Below, piece by piece: positions 22,860-32,739 of a stretch of DNA of 64,000 nt. The notes under the pieces were generated by a model. It was not told where the DNA came from and did not search any database. It saw only the letters and a program-made list of their open reading frames with translations. Numbering within the stretch: position 1 is the first letter of the stretch; each line of letters opens with the position of its first letter. A program made the position numbers and the translations under genes. The stretch is from Palaemon carinicauda. Taxonomy: Eukaryota > Arthropoda > Malacostraca > Decapoda > Palaemonidae. The DNA is taken from the NCBI RefSeq assembly GCF_036898095.1, contig NC_090759.1, forward strand, positions 20,850,546-20,914,545, read 5' to 3'.

Positions 22860-22896
22860 ATTCAAAAATTTATTTTATTAATAAAAATAACATTTT

Positions 22897-23756
22897 AATG
22901 TTTTGTTTATATGCGACCTTTCCTGAGAGTAGGCGGTCCTAACTTGGAAACCGAAGTTAATCAACGTTGAGCCCTTTATATCGTAATTAGCTTTTAAAGA
23001 GCTAAGGATTTAAAACTTTTTAAATGTAATATGAAAGAATTTCTTTGATAGTCTTCGTACTGTTTTCAAAGATGAACTAACGTTTAGTTTATTTATGCTA
23101 CGCAGTTGTTGACGTTCAGGACGTTCAACATGCGCTCTATCGTTACGATAGAGAGAGAGTGTATCACTGTTTCACTTTGCAGTAAGAGTAAATCGATTCT
23201 GACGTTTTGTTCATTCTTTCTTAGCTTAAATGTTTTAAATTCTATTTTAAAGGAACTTTTTAATTGAAAAACCTTTCAGTTTTTTCCTTTAGTCAAATAA
23301 CATGTTTTTTTTTTGACGAAATATAATTGGGCTCTTCTCTTAGGTGCGAAATCAAGAGAGAAAGAGAGAGAGAGATAGAGACGGAGGGAGAGAGAGGAGA
23401 GAAAACGTTCCGTTCAAGCGGGTAACGTTGTTCTCGAGTTACTCTCGTCCCTAGTCTCTGTACGGGGAGGAAGGATAAAACGTTTTTAGTTTTTTATTCT
23501 CGTCCCCAGGCTATGTGCGGTGAGAGATTGAAAACGTAGTTTATAGGAACTAGTGTTTAGTCTCTTTCCCAGCCACTGAATTTTTTATCTTAAAATATGT
23601 TTTCTGTTTTTGCGGGTATTAATGAGCTTGCATTATACGACTGATTTCACAATTACTACCTTTTAATGAAGGGTAGAATTGCGTGTTTCAGGTAGAAATC
23701 AGTAAAAGTTTCGATTTCAGTGATATAAGTGCAAAACAGAAAATCGAAGTGATAAA
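22897..23756 (+). other. DIRS A 5' leader, continuation after B
   Basis: Aligns with B's leader at 16570-17320 (AGTAGGCGGTC, GTTGACGTTCA-ACGTTCAAC, a hairpin around TCTATCGTTACGATAGA, and a GAGA-rich tract). No ORF of note. It probably holds the promoter, but nothing specific can be pointed to. Confidence 0.6.
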
Positions 23757-25998
23757 GTGATATGCGCAAAGTGTTACAGTGTTGCGTCCGAGGGTTCGTC
23801 TGTTCGTGCCTGTCGTTCACCTAGTCCGGGACCTCTTGCATGCTCCCAAGCCCAGGGGAGAAGTAATGTCAAACGACTTATGGGTTCGAGAGGCTTTGAT
23901 CAACGAACAGACGTTTTCCCTCTAAGGTATCGGGTGTATCTTACCAAGATCTCCCCTACCATAAGACGAGAGAGACGTTGTTTCTCCTCGTCATCCGAAG
24001 GCTTTTTGCATAAGAAACCTGTCACAAGGTTTCGAAGCCCTTAAGCGAAAGTCAGTCCTTTCAGGACAGGTCCAGCGTCCTGGTTACAGCCATTAGGACA
24101 GCTCTGACCCTATGCAGTCATCGGATAACTGCTCGCCGCCTAACAAAAGCGTAACACAGACTCCGAGAGTCTTTTTTGTTGGCAAAGTGTTGCGGTCACA
24201 GACGTTACCCTCGTCTCTTACCACAACCATTTCCGTTGATCCTTAATGGGTTGTATGGCAAGACATGCAGTATATGCTTGCCTCCCTTATGGAAGACTAT
24301 TCTGCCGATTAGTCCGTTGAGTCTAGCCGTTTATCTCATTGATATCCTGGCTTTCAGCCAACCTAACGTTCCTTTGTGCTTACTGTTGACGTTGGTGTAG
24401 CTAAGTCACGTCAGTCAGGTTGTTTAGAACCACACTCGATGCGGTCTCGTGTGGTTTTTCAGCCGCATTTGGACGTTAGGCCACTTGCTGATGCTCCTGT
24501 TGACGTTCAAGACGTTCACTAACAATCGGAGTTGACTTGTTTTGACGCTGTGCGTCAACCTCCGCATTCTAGAGTTGTTTTGACTGCTCAGTCTAGACAG
24601 TCAAAGCAGTCTCGAGTGGACGCTGTGCGTCCTCACGCACCTGTTGTGGTTGACAGTTCAGTTGTTGACAGTTCACAGTCTGTCAAGCAGTTACATGACG
24701 TTGCGTTCTGGTCCGCTACTAATGCACCAGTGAGTGTGGACTCTGCTTGTAAAGCATTGCCACCATGGTAGGTCTCTCCCTTGCTTGAGACTCAGCTTTT
24801 ATCGGACAAGGTTCCTGTAGATGAGGAAGTTGCTGTTCCCCCTCCTACTGATATTCCCTTGAGGACTCTGTCAGATGGAGAGGAGCCTAAAGCTGCTTAG
24901 CCCCCTATGGACTTTAATTAAATCATGATGATTTTTTTTAAGGATCTTTGTCCGGATCTTTTTGTAACTGCTGCTCCTCGTTCGCCTAAACGTCAGAGCT
25001 TACACTAGGCCTAGCTACTTCGAAGCCGTTGTTTTTAAGCTAGTGCTCTCTCGCTCTCCTAGAGAGCTTTACGTTGGCTAGGCGACTGGTTTTTCACCAG
25101 GAGGAGTTTGGGGGATACAGCCTTTGCTTTCCCTTTTTTTAAACTGGCTTATAGAGCGAGAGTCTGATATGACACGAGAGAAGTTCTCGGCTTGGGAGTT
25201 CATGCCTCTGCCCAGATAGACTTCTCAAATCTCGTAGACTCTCCCTGGCGCCTGGCCAGGAGACGCTCCAAGTTTTTTACAGGTCAACTTCACAGCTGTT
25301 TTCGAGCCTTTGATATTTTGCTGTACAATTATGTCATGCATTAACAAGGCTTTCAGGGATGGAAAGCGGTACCGCCTCAGTCGCTAACCCCGTCTGTGGC
25401 CGCACCTGCTCCCGTAGACCCTAAATGGGCTTTGCTGCAAGACATGCAGTCCAAGCTTGCGTTCTTGATAGAGGACTTTAATGCGGAGAAGGTTGCTACC
25501 GAACCTTCTGGCCAACAACCTTCCAACCGGTCGGTTGTGCGCCATGTTGACGCTGAGGTAACCTACTCGCGTCTGCCAGTTGAGGTGGTTCCTCCACCGA
25601 TGCAACCCAGTGTGGGTTGCCAGCCGCACGTTGTCGTTAAGCGACGCTCGGAGGTGGTTGTTGACGTTCAGGACGTTCAACAACCAGCAGAGGTGACTTG
25701 TTTTGACGCAGTGCGTCAACCTCAGCAACCCGGTAGGGTGTTGACTGCACAACCCAGACGGTCTAGACAGTCTCGGGTTGACGCTGTGCTTCCTCGCGCA
25801 CCCATGGTTGTTGACAGTTCACAGACTGTGCAGCAGTTCCATGATGTTGCGTCCGGCTCCGTCACGCATGCACCAGTGCGACCGGACTCAGCGAGCCAGA
25901 CGTTGCCCACTCCGTTGCCGTTTCCTCATCAGTTTTCGGATGAGGAACCCTCTGATGAGGACGTTGCTGAACAACAAGACGATCAGCCCCCAGAATAG
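23757..25998 (+). pseudogene. DIRS A gag-like region
   Basis: Begins with the SPGPLACSQAQGR block and continues with decaying sequence until a 200-codon open frame at 25396-25998. That frame reads DPKWALLQDMQSKLAFLIED, then VDVQDVQQP, RQPQQPGRVLTAQPRRSRQS and VQQFHDVASGSV, and an acidic end (DEEPSDEDVAEQQDD). A shorter duplicate of the same blocks is at 24540-24770. It is rich in Val, Gln and Pro with no zinc knuckle. By position it is the gag of the element. The open frame runs to a TAG right where the RT-thumb reading starts in another frame. Confidence 0.6.
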
Positions 25999-26001
25999 AT
26001 C

Positions 26002-27232
26002 AAGCCCTGCTATCCATCCAGAAGATGCTGAAGAAGGAACGCTGCTCAGTCAGGCTGTGGATGAGTCTGGTAGGGACGCTGTCATCCGTGGAACAATTTG
26101 TGTCACTAGGAAGACTACACCTCCGTCCTCTTCATACCATCTAGCTTTTCACTGGAAAAAGGACAAGACGCTAGAAGCGGTCTCGATCCCGGTTTCCGAA
26201 AAGATAAAGTCTTGTCTGACTTGGTGGAAGGACAATATCAACCTAAGAGAGGGTCTTCCCCTGGCTGTTCAGACTCCCAACCACGTTCTCTTCTCGGACG
26301 CATCGGACGTGGGCTGGGGCGCGACACTAGACGGTCGGGAATGCTCAGGACTGTGGAACTCGAGTCAGAGGAGCATGCATATCAACTGCAAGGAGCTGTT
26401 GGCAGTACATCTGGCCTTGAAAAGCTTCAAGTCTCTCCTTCGAGGCAAAGTGGTGGAAGTTAACTTGGACAACACCATGGCCTTGGCGTACATCTCCAAA
26501 CAAGGAGGTACCCACTCACTGACGTTGTACGAGATCGCAAGGGACCTGCTCATCTGGTCAAAAGGTCAAGACATCTCCCTAGTAACGAGGTTCATCCAAG
26601 GCGACTTGAACGTCATAGCAGATTGTCTCAGTCGGAAAGGGCAAGTAATTCCAACCGAATGGACCCTCCACAAGGATGTGTGCAAGAGACTTTGGGCCAC
26701 TTAGGGTAAACCATCCATAGATCTCTTTGCAACCTCGCTGACCAAGAGGCTTCCAATCTATTGCTCTCCAGTCCCGGACCCAGCAGCAATACATATAGAT
26801 GCTTTCCTCCTAGATTGGTCACATCTGGATCTCTACGCATTCCCACCGTTCAAGATTGTCAACAAGGAACTGCAGAAGTTCGCCTCTCGCGAAGGGACAA
26901 GGTTGACGTTAGTTGCTTCCCTCTGGCCCGCGAGAGAATGGTTCACCGAGATACTGCGATGGTTAGTAGACGTTCCCAGTAGTCTTCCTCTAAGGGTAGA
27001 CCTTCTACGTCAGCCACACGTAAAGAAGGTACTCCAAAGCCTCCACGCTCTTCGTCTGACTGCCTTCAGACTATCGAAAGACTCTCGAGAGCTAGAGGCT
27101 TTTCGAAGGAAGCAGCCAGTGCGATTGCTAGAGCAAGGAGAGCGTCTTCCATTAGAGTCTACCAATCGAAGTGGGAAGTCTTCCGAGACTGGTGCAAGTC
27201 AGTTTCTGTATCCTCGACCAGTACCTCTGTAG
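26002..27232 (+). pseudogene. DIRS A RT thumb and RNase H, one stop and one frameshift
   Basis: From 26002 one frame reads QALLSIQKMLKKERCSVRLW, the segment after the RT palm; the palm itself and the first part of the thumb are missing. A frameshift near 26130 leads to RNase H: HVLFSDASDVGWGATLDG, CKELLAVHLALKSF, EVNLDNTMALAYISKQGG and GDLNVIADCLSRKG, with all acidic residues present. A single TAG at 26702 replaces what is Trp in B and C (LW). Beyond it the same frame stays open to 27232 (WSHLDLYAFPPFKIV, ASLWPAREWFTE) and overlaps the recombinase ORF. Confidence 0.75.
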
Positions 27233-28131
27233 CTCAAATAGCTGTTTTTCTCTTATACCTGAGAAAAGGACGATCCCTTTCAGCTCCCACTATCAAGGGC
27301 TACAGAAACATGTTGGCATCGGTCTTCCGGCATAGAGGCTTAGATCTTTCCAAACATAAAGATCTGCAAGACCTCCTTAAGTCTTTTGAGACCACCAAGG
27401 AGCGTCGTTTGGCTACCCCTGGATGGAATTTAGACGTGGTACTAAGATTCTTCATGTCAGACAGGTTGGAGCCGTTACAATCAGCCTCCCTGAAAGATCT
27501 CACTCTTAAGACTCTTTTCCTGGTATGCTTAGCCTCGGCTAAAAGAGTCAGTGAGATTCATGCCTTCAGTAAGAACATCGGATTTTCGTCAGAAAAAGCC
27601 ACTTGTTCGCTGCAACTTGGTTTTCTAGCCAAAAATGAGCTGCCTTCTCGGCCTTGGCCTAAATCTTTCGATATCCCCAGCTTATCGGAGATCGTAGGCA
27701 ATGAACTAGAAAGAGTCTTATGCCCTGTTAGAGCTCTTAAGTTCTGTTTAAAGCGTACTAAACCTTTACGAGGCCAATCTGAAGCTTTATGGTGTTCAGT
27801 TAAGAAACCATCCTTGCCTATGTCAAAGAATGCTTGGTCAGACTTTATCAGATTGTTAATACGAGAAGCTCATTCACATCTGAGTGAGGAAGACCGAACT
27901 TTGCTTAAGGTGAAGACGCACGAAGTTAGAGCTGTAACAACTTCCGTGGCCTTTAAGCAAAATATATCTCTGCAAAGTATAATGGACGCAACCTATTGGA
28001 GAAGCAAGTCAGTGTTCGCGTCATTTTACTTGAAAGATGTCCAGTCTCTTTACAAGAACTGCTACACACTGGGACCATTCGTAGCAGCGAGTGCAGTAGT
28101 GGGTGAGGGCTCAACCACTACAATTCCCTAA
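27010..28131 (+). CDS. DIRS A tyrosine recombinase, intact
   Basis: Open without interruption from before 27010 to 28131. Residues are given from the first Met at 27310, but homology with C starts upstream: SDCLQTIERLSRARG at about 27056, IRVYQSKWEVFRDWC at 27157. The catalytic domain holds ASAKRVSEIHAFSK (Arg), THEVRAVTTSVAFK (His-x-x-Arg) and FASFYLKDVQSL (Tyr), so all expected catalytic residues are present. No ATG is evident at the true N-terminus, so translation by reinitiation or frameshifting from the RNase H frame is possible (inference). It overlaps that ORF by about 220 bases in the -1 frame. This is the best-preserved recombinase in the window. Confidence 0.83.
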   Translation, partial: SATRKEGTPKPPRSSSDCLQTIERLSRARGFSKEAASAIARARRASSIRVYQSKWEVFRDWCKSVSVSSTSTSVAQIAVFLLYLRKGRSLSAPTIKGYRNMLASVFRHRGLDLSKHKDLQDLLKSFETTKERRLATPGWNLDVVLRFFMSDRLEPLQSASLKDLTLKTLFLVCLASAKRVSEIHAFSKNIGFSSEKATCSLQLGFLAKNELPSRPWPKSFDIPSLSEIVGNELERVLCPVRALKFCLKRTKPLRGQSEALWCSVKKPSLPMSKNAWSDFIRLLIREAHSHLSEEDRTLLKVKTHEVRAVTTSVAFKQNISLQSIMDATYWRSKSVFASFYLKDVQSLYKNCYTLGPFVAASAVVGEGSTTTIP

Positions 28132-28522
28132 TTCCTTATCCTTTTAATCTGTCTCTTGAAGTGTTGTTTTTTTATGGGTTGTCCGGAAGGCTAAGAAGCC
28201 TTTCGCATCCTGGTTGATTTGGCGGGTGGTCAAAGTCATTTCTTGAGAGCGCCTAGAATAGGGGTTTGATGAGGTCCTGTTGTATGGGTTGCAACCCTTG
28301 ATACTTCAGATCCTAGGGGTCGATCAGCATCCTAAGAGGATCGCGAGGCTCCGTAAGGAAGACGTACTTAAAAGGCAGAGTAATTGTTCAAGTCGACTTC
28401 CTTACCAGGTACCTATTTATTTTGTTTTTGTTATTTTGATAACTTCTAAAATGAAATAAAAAACTCTTAGCTCATAAAAGTGTAAACATATATTACTGGT
28501 CTCTACCCACCATCCTGGGTGT

Positions 28523-28858
28523 GAATCAGCTATATAATCACTGGCTAAGTTAAATATTGAAAAATGTTATTTTGATTATAAAATAAATTTTTGAATATAC
28601 TTACCCGGTGATTATAAATTAAATGACCCTCCCTTCCTCCCCAATAGAGACGCAGTGGGACGAGGAGAAAATTGAGTCTTTGTTTACATTGAGAGCTGGG
28701 TATCTGGTCGACAGATGGCGCTGTTGGGCACACCCGCAACCTGTGTAGCGATCGCTGGTGAGTTTTTCCGTAGAGTTGTCTGTCGAGCAACAGAGTTGCA
28801 GCTATATAATCACCGGGTAAGTATATTCAAAAATTTATTTTATAATCAAAATAACATT
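28523..28858 (+). repeat. DIRS A internal complementary region and right terminal repeat
   Basis: 28523-28580 is complementary to A's left end fused to its right end. 28664-28820 is the inverted partner of 15541-15700. The structure matches B and C. Confidence 0.83.
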
Positions 28859-29196
28859 TTTTCAAGTCTTGCTTCACTTAGTATTATCATTTTATTTTCA
28901 CTATCGTTGATAATATCAGCCTCCGATCCACTGCATTCTTCTTCTAAAATATCTTTGCCCTTTAGCAGTGATGAACGAATAGAGAGACGATTAGGGGTGG
29001 ATTTGGTTGGTCTCTGGCCAGCAGTGATGTTAGCATGCGCCATTTCCTGCGCGGGCCCTCTCTCTCTCGTCGTCGCTTCATTCCCCTCTATGGCATTAGT
29101 TTCTTGAATTCTCTGTTCTGCTTCTTCGATGGCTATATCAAATTGGCGTTTCCGCATTCTAGAAGCATGAAGTGAACTCTTGCGCCTTTTAGGCAT
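28859..29196 (-). pseudogene. Kolobok/Mutator-like transposase, N-terminal part
   Basis: Minus-strand frame from MPKRRKSSLHASRMRKRQF to SEARLEK, at which point DIRS A interrupts it. Its continuation LLESQIPNCRCKVIPR is 13 kb away at 15529. The segment is basic at the start, then Glu- and Ser-rich, without a visible zinc finger. It is the N-terminal tail before the catalytic core. The leader up to the right inverted repeat (29197-29632) shows no other gene. Confidence 0.72.
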
Positions 29197-29688
29197 GGTG
29201 AAAAACTAAAAACACCGCAGAAAAAAACAGAGTTCAGTCAAGGCTAGCGAGCATGAAAAAATGCGACCTTATTACGTGAAGATTTATAGGCAACTGAGCG
29301 TCATGACTCATGATGGGTGTTCACTGTTTTGTCTTGTCTAGGTATAACCAGAAAGGTGCCAATTAGGATATTATTGACATTATATATTTCATTTCAAAGG
29401 AAGTTTTTGTAACATATATCACAAAAACTATACCAGACTAAATAATTTGCGCTACTGGTGTTTTCTGTGTATAAAGTTGTTATTACATTTCAGGCCATAG
29501 CTAGAAAATTAAGGCGAATTTTAGCATAATACTTCGTGCACACATTCTTGAATGCTCTACGAAGCCATAGAATTTTTTTCAGCAAATCGAATATGTTTCA
29601 TATTTTTTCGGTTTTTTAGGCGGCCGATCCCCTTAATGGATATACACTGTACAGAGAGAGTGAGTTAGGACCAGCTGGGTGGAGAGAT

Positions 29689-29804
29689 AGGTAGTGGCGC
29701 ACAGCCTCCCAATGTAAAAGAGTGCATGCTATTGGAATCATCACTCAGGTAGTGGCGCACAGCCTCCCAGTGTAAAGGAGCGCATGCTTTTGGAATCATC
29801 GCCC
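29689..29804 (+). repeat. 58-bp tandem repeat, two copies
   Basis: Copies at 29689-29746 and 29747-29804 start AGGTAGTGGCGCACAGCCTC and differ at a few positions. Lies just outside the Kolobok-like element. No spacer structure, so not a CRISPR. Confidence 0.85.
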
Positions 29805-30022
29805 AGCTTGAATTTTATCGCGATTTTTACGAGAATTTTTATATAATAGGTATTACATTGTTCTTGGCCATCACAATGCTGTTGTCAACTATTAGAAATC
29901 AAATTCTTAATGTTGGGAAAGCAATTATCACAAAGACTTTTTCTTTTTTCCTTTTTTCCTTGGCCACGAAAAATCGAAACCACAAAGCAAGAAACTGTGA
30001 TTAACAAGGTCCAACACGCACA

Positions 30023-30024
<2 letters not shown>

Positions 30025-30088
<64 letters not shown>
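30025..30088. repeat. (TC)n microsatellite
   Basis: About 64 bases of TC repeat. The flanks (29805-30300) hold no recognisable gene. Confidence 0.97.
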
Positions 30089-30091
<3 letters not shown>

Positions 30092-30599
30092 GTTGCATTC
30101 AATAAAATTGTTATTATTTAAGTAATTAATTGTGGTTTAATAAAACATTTATGTACTTCTGTTTTAAATTTCTGGTGTATTTTAACAATCAAAGTATTTT
30201 GGGTGCTGTGATCAAATCAGCTGATGAACATATGAATCAATAACATAGAGTAAAATTTCCCATATGTATATGTGTATATATTTACATATGTATGTGTTTA
30301 TTATTTTTTTTTTCCTTATGGCAGGGATGTTTCTACATCTGTTATTGCCACTTGGGCGGATGTTTCTACATCCGGTATTGCTGCCTGCTTTGATGAATGG
30401 GAAAGGTGTCATGGTTGGGAGGTGTTGTGCTCAAAGCTATATGTGAGAGTATTGGATGATCTCAGCCTTCCCGAAGATGGTTTGGACCTTTGTGGCGTAA
30501 CTATTCTCAAGTGTTGGGTCTTTGGAATCCAGGGGGATCCAATGCTTGGGGTAGGACTCTTGGCTTTTGGCCGGAAGCCCGTCATTACAGATATGGGGA

Positions 30600-30655
30600 T
30601 TGATTGATTGATTTAAAGTTTTCAGGCATCCTGACATCTGAGGTCATTGACGCCG
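30600..30655 (-). mobile_element. 56-bp 5'-truncated LINE tail with 13-bp target duplication
   Basis: A tiny minus-strand copy of the I-type LINE 3' end (TGACCTCAGATGTCAGGATGC in reverse, tail of TTGA repeats). It is flanked by ACAGATATGGGGA at 30587-30599 and 30656-30668. It sits inside the 5' leader of the neighbouring full LINE. Confidence 0.85.
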
Positions 30656-30907
30656 ACAGATATGGGGAGGATGATTCCATAGTTTCTTGGTCTCAGTTCT
30701 AACAGGCGGGTTCAGCTTACACCTGTGCCTCTATATCTGTTTTGATGCTATCCTTCGGGTAGGATATGGAGTGGACCATCTGGGAAGTATACTCTCACTG
30801 TGCTGGTAGTGGAGAGTGCAAATTTCCTTCCCAACATGTGATGCCTTAATGTTCTCAAGCAGGTAAATCAAAGTATTAAAAAAAATCACTCTTCTCTTTT
30901 CTTTATT

Positions 30908-32626
30908 TTGATGGATTCTTCTTACAATGACCCCACCTCCCTTGGATATGCTGACTCGCCTCCGGCACTGTTGACGACCTCTGGCAATTCATTTAAAGAA
31001 AACTCCGTTGACGACGTCGGAACTAAAAAGGACTATTCTTTAAACATTCGAATTCGGAAAAAGGGTAATTTGGGCAACACAGGAAAACTGAATGTCCTGC
31101 ACGTTACCCAAATCCCATTAGAAGCTAATTATGATGTGCTACATAAAATATTTGAGTGTTACGGATTAATAAAAAAAATTGGAATGAAACTTCAAGATGA
31201 TAATTGGGAATCTTGGTTATCATTTAATTGTCATGAGGAAGCATTTAATGCAAGCCGTAATATTGTTGATATTAAAGTAGGTAATATGAGTGTTAAGGGT
31301 GCTCTGTGTGATGGGGCACCTAAAGATTTGGATGTCTACAGACCAGCAGACTGGGCTGATAAAGATATAGAGGCAGATATGCCATCCCAAAGAAAGCCAA
31401 AACCACCAATGTGGCTTCTTGCTCAATCTGTAGGAGGTACGGAAAATTATTCCAAGATCTGCAAATTTCTTCAGAGGAAGATAGGTACGATCGCACCTGG
31501 AGATATATCTCGATTCGGGAAGAAAAGTTACTTGATAAAGGCTAAGTCATACACACAGTCTGTTATACTGTCCAATTTGAAGACAGTAAATGAAGATATA
31601 AAATTGGACATCAAACCCTATCTAAACTTTAGCTATGGAAGGGGAGTGGTTTTCAATAGGGATCTATATGAATTTACTGAAGAGGAGATATTGGCTATGT
31701 GTCCTCTATCAGTGTGGAAAGTACGTAAAGTACCTGGAACATCAATGATTGTTCTTACTTTCCAGGATGCTGATGTACCTTACCACATAGACATAGAAAA
31801 CGAAAGGATCAGAGTTTAACCTTTTAAGCAGAAGCCACTGCAATGTTATAATTGCTTTAAATTTGGACATCCTTCCAAAATTTGCAATAATGAAAAAATT
31901 TGTAATACTTGCTCCAATATTTACCATGGGGAATGTACACTTGAGGCAAGGTGCTTAAACTGCAACTCTAATCATAAATCTAATGATAGGAGCTGCCAGT
32001 TTTATAAGTTAGAAGAGGAAGCCCTCAATAAATCAATTATTGAACATGTAAGCGTGGGACATGCCAAGAGATTATTAAATAAATCTAATACTTATGCAAA
32101 GACTTTAAAAACAGGAGAAAAAGTTCCTCGGGAATCATCTCACCCACCTACTACTGTAGGTAGTTCTCGAAAAAGGAATTCACCATCTATTGATAAAGTG
32201 CTGCATAAGACAAGAACATCTCCTCCTAAAGATTTATCATTGAGTATCAACAAAAAGACATTGCCCACCACTATGAAACCGTTGTCCCCCATTACAAAGG
32301 ATAGTACTAACCTCTCCCAGGCCATATCCTTGCCTGATTTAATGGAGATTCCACCTGACACCAAGTTATCAGGTGTACCTGTAGTGGGGAAGGTACAAAA
32401 ACCTGGTAACTCGCAACCTATTAATCGTAAAAGAGAGAGACCTCCATCTCTCTCACCCCCTTCCATAAGAAATACTAGAATTATGACATCAAATAAATAT
32501 GATGTTTTGTCTGTTGATGTTGCCGATCAACCAGAAGATAATTTAAATAAATCAGAAATTCAAGTTGAGGTCCACCATCCCCCTCAACAAATAGATAAAA
32601 TGATACAAAGAAAAACACCAACGTGA
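30908..32626 (+). pseudogene. I-type LINE ORF1 (RNA-binding), one stop
   Basis: One frame from MDSSYNDPTSLGYADS to 32626, with a single TAA at 31817. Residues about 50-130 resemble an RNA-recognition fold (LNVLHVTQIPLEANYDVLHK ... SWLSFNCHEEAFNA). After the stop come three Cys-His knuckles: CYNCFKFGHPSKIC, CNTCSNIYHGECTLEARC and CLNCNSNHKSNDRSC. The C-terminal third is Ser-, Pro- and Lys-rich and disordered. ORF1 proteins of this group coat the element RNA. An intact version would be about 572 residues. Confidence 0.8.
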
Positions 32627-32739
32627 ACCCAACATAAGACCATCTCTGAAGAAACCTACAGGTAATAATGTTAGATTAAAAACTGCTAATGGGAAGACCT
32701 CATCCAAGATGTCTTCCCGAAATAATCCATAGTTTTCTC

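Larger units (their letters stand above)
16060..22896 (+). mobile_element. DIRS-like retrotransposon B, nested in A
   Basis: Inverted terminal repeats pair 16071-16233 with 22698-22859 (outer motif ACTTACCCGATAATCATGTA). An internal complementary region lies at 22562-22620. Removing B rejoins A's 5' leader, which reads the same in B's own leader (TATTATAAAC ... TTTGTTTATAT-CGACC), so the boundaries are well supported. B carries gag-like repeats (17327-19880), RT thumb plus RNase H (19895-21106) and a recombinase broken by two frameshifts (21100-22178). The RT palm is absent. B is a sister family of A: same leader and protein plan, different terminal repeats. Confidence 0.85.
15530..28858 (+). 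mobile_element. DIRS-like retrotransposon A, hosting element B
   Basis: Inverted terminal repeats of about 160 bases pair 15541-15700 with 28664-28820; outermost ends are TTTTCAATATTTAAC (left) and AAAATAACATTTT (right). An internal complementary region at 28523-28580 joins copies of both outer ends. It was inserted in the transposase gene of the Kolobok-like element: the transposase reading ends SEARLEK at the right edge and resumes LLESQIP at the left edge, with no target duplication, as expected for a tyrosine-recombinase element. Element B splits A at about 16060-22896. Its own genes are a gag-like region (23757-25998), RT-thumb/RNase H (26002-27232) and recombinase (to 28131). The RT palm is missing. 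Confidence 0.85.
10864..29632 (-). mobile_element. Kolobok/Mutator-like DNA transposon with nested insertions
   Basis: The ends are inverted repeats GGGGATCTGCCGG (10864) and, in reverse, GGGGATCGGCCG (29632), each flanked by TTAA (10860-10863 and 29633-29636), which is the target duplication. The transposase is on the minus strand in two distant parts: the N-terminal third at 28859-29196 and the rest at 13943-15529. Removing the DIRS insertion rejoins them in frame. Without the RTE (11598-13904) and DIRS A (15530-28858) insertions the element is about 3.1 kb. TTAA duplication fits the Kolobok superfamily, and the protein resembles the family often annotated as Mutator-like transposase domain; which name is right is not settled here. 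Confidence 0.75.

Noticed and set aside
27010..28131. Integrase of a phage or an integron
   Set aside because: The catalytic residues are those of a tyrosine recombinase, but the context (inverted terminal repeats, complementary region, RNase H) is that of DIRS retrotransposons.
29689..29804. Possible CRISPR-like array
   Set aside because: Only two adjacent 58-base copies and no spacers, in a eukaryotic setting.
30264..30607. Possible host exon after a TTTTTTTTTCCTTATGGCAG acceptor-like site
   Set aside because: The sequence runs into the leader of the I-type LINE and has no recognisable domain. I treat it as leader, though a host exon cannot be fully excluded.
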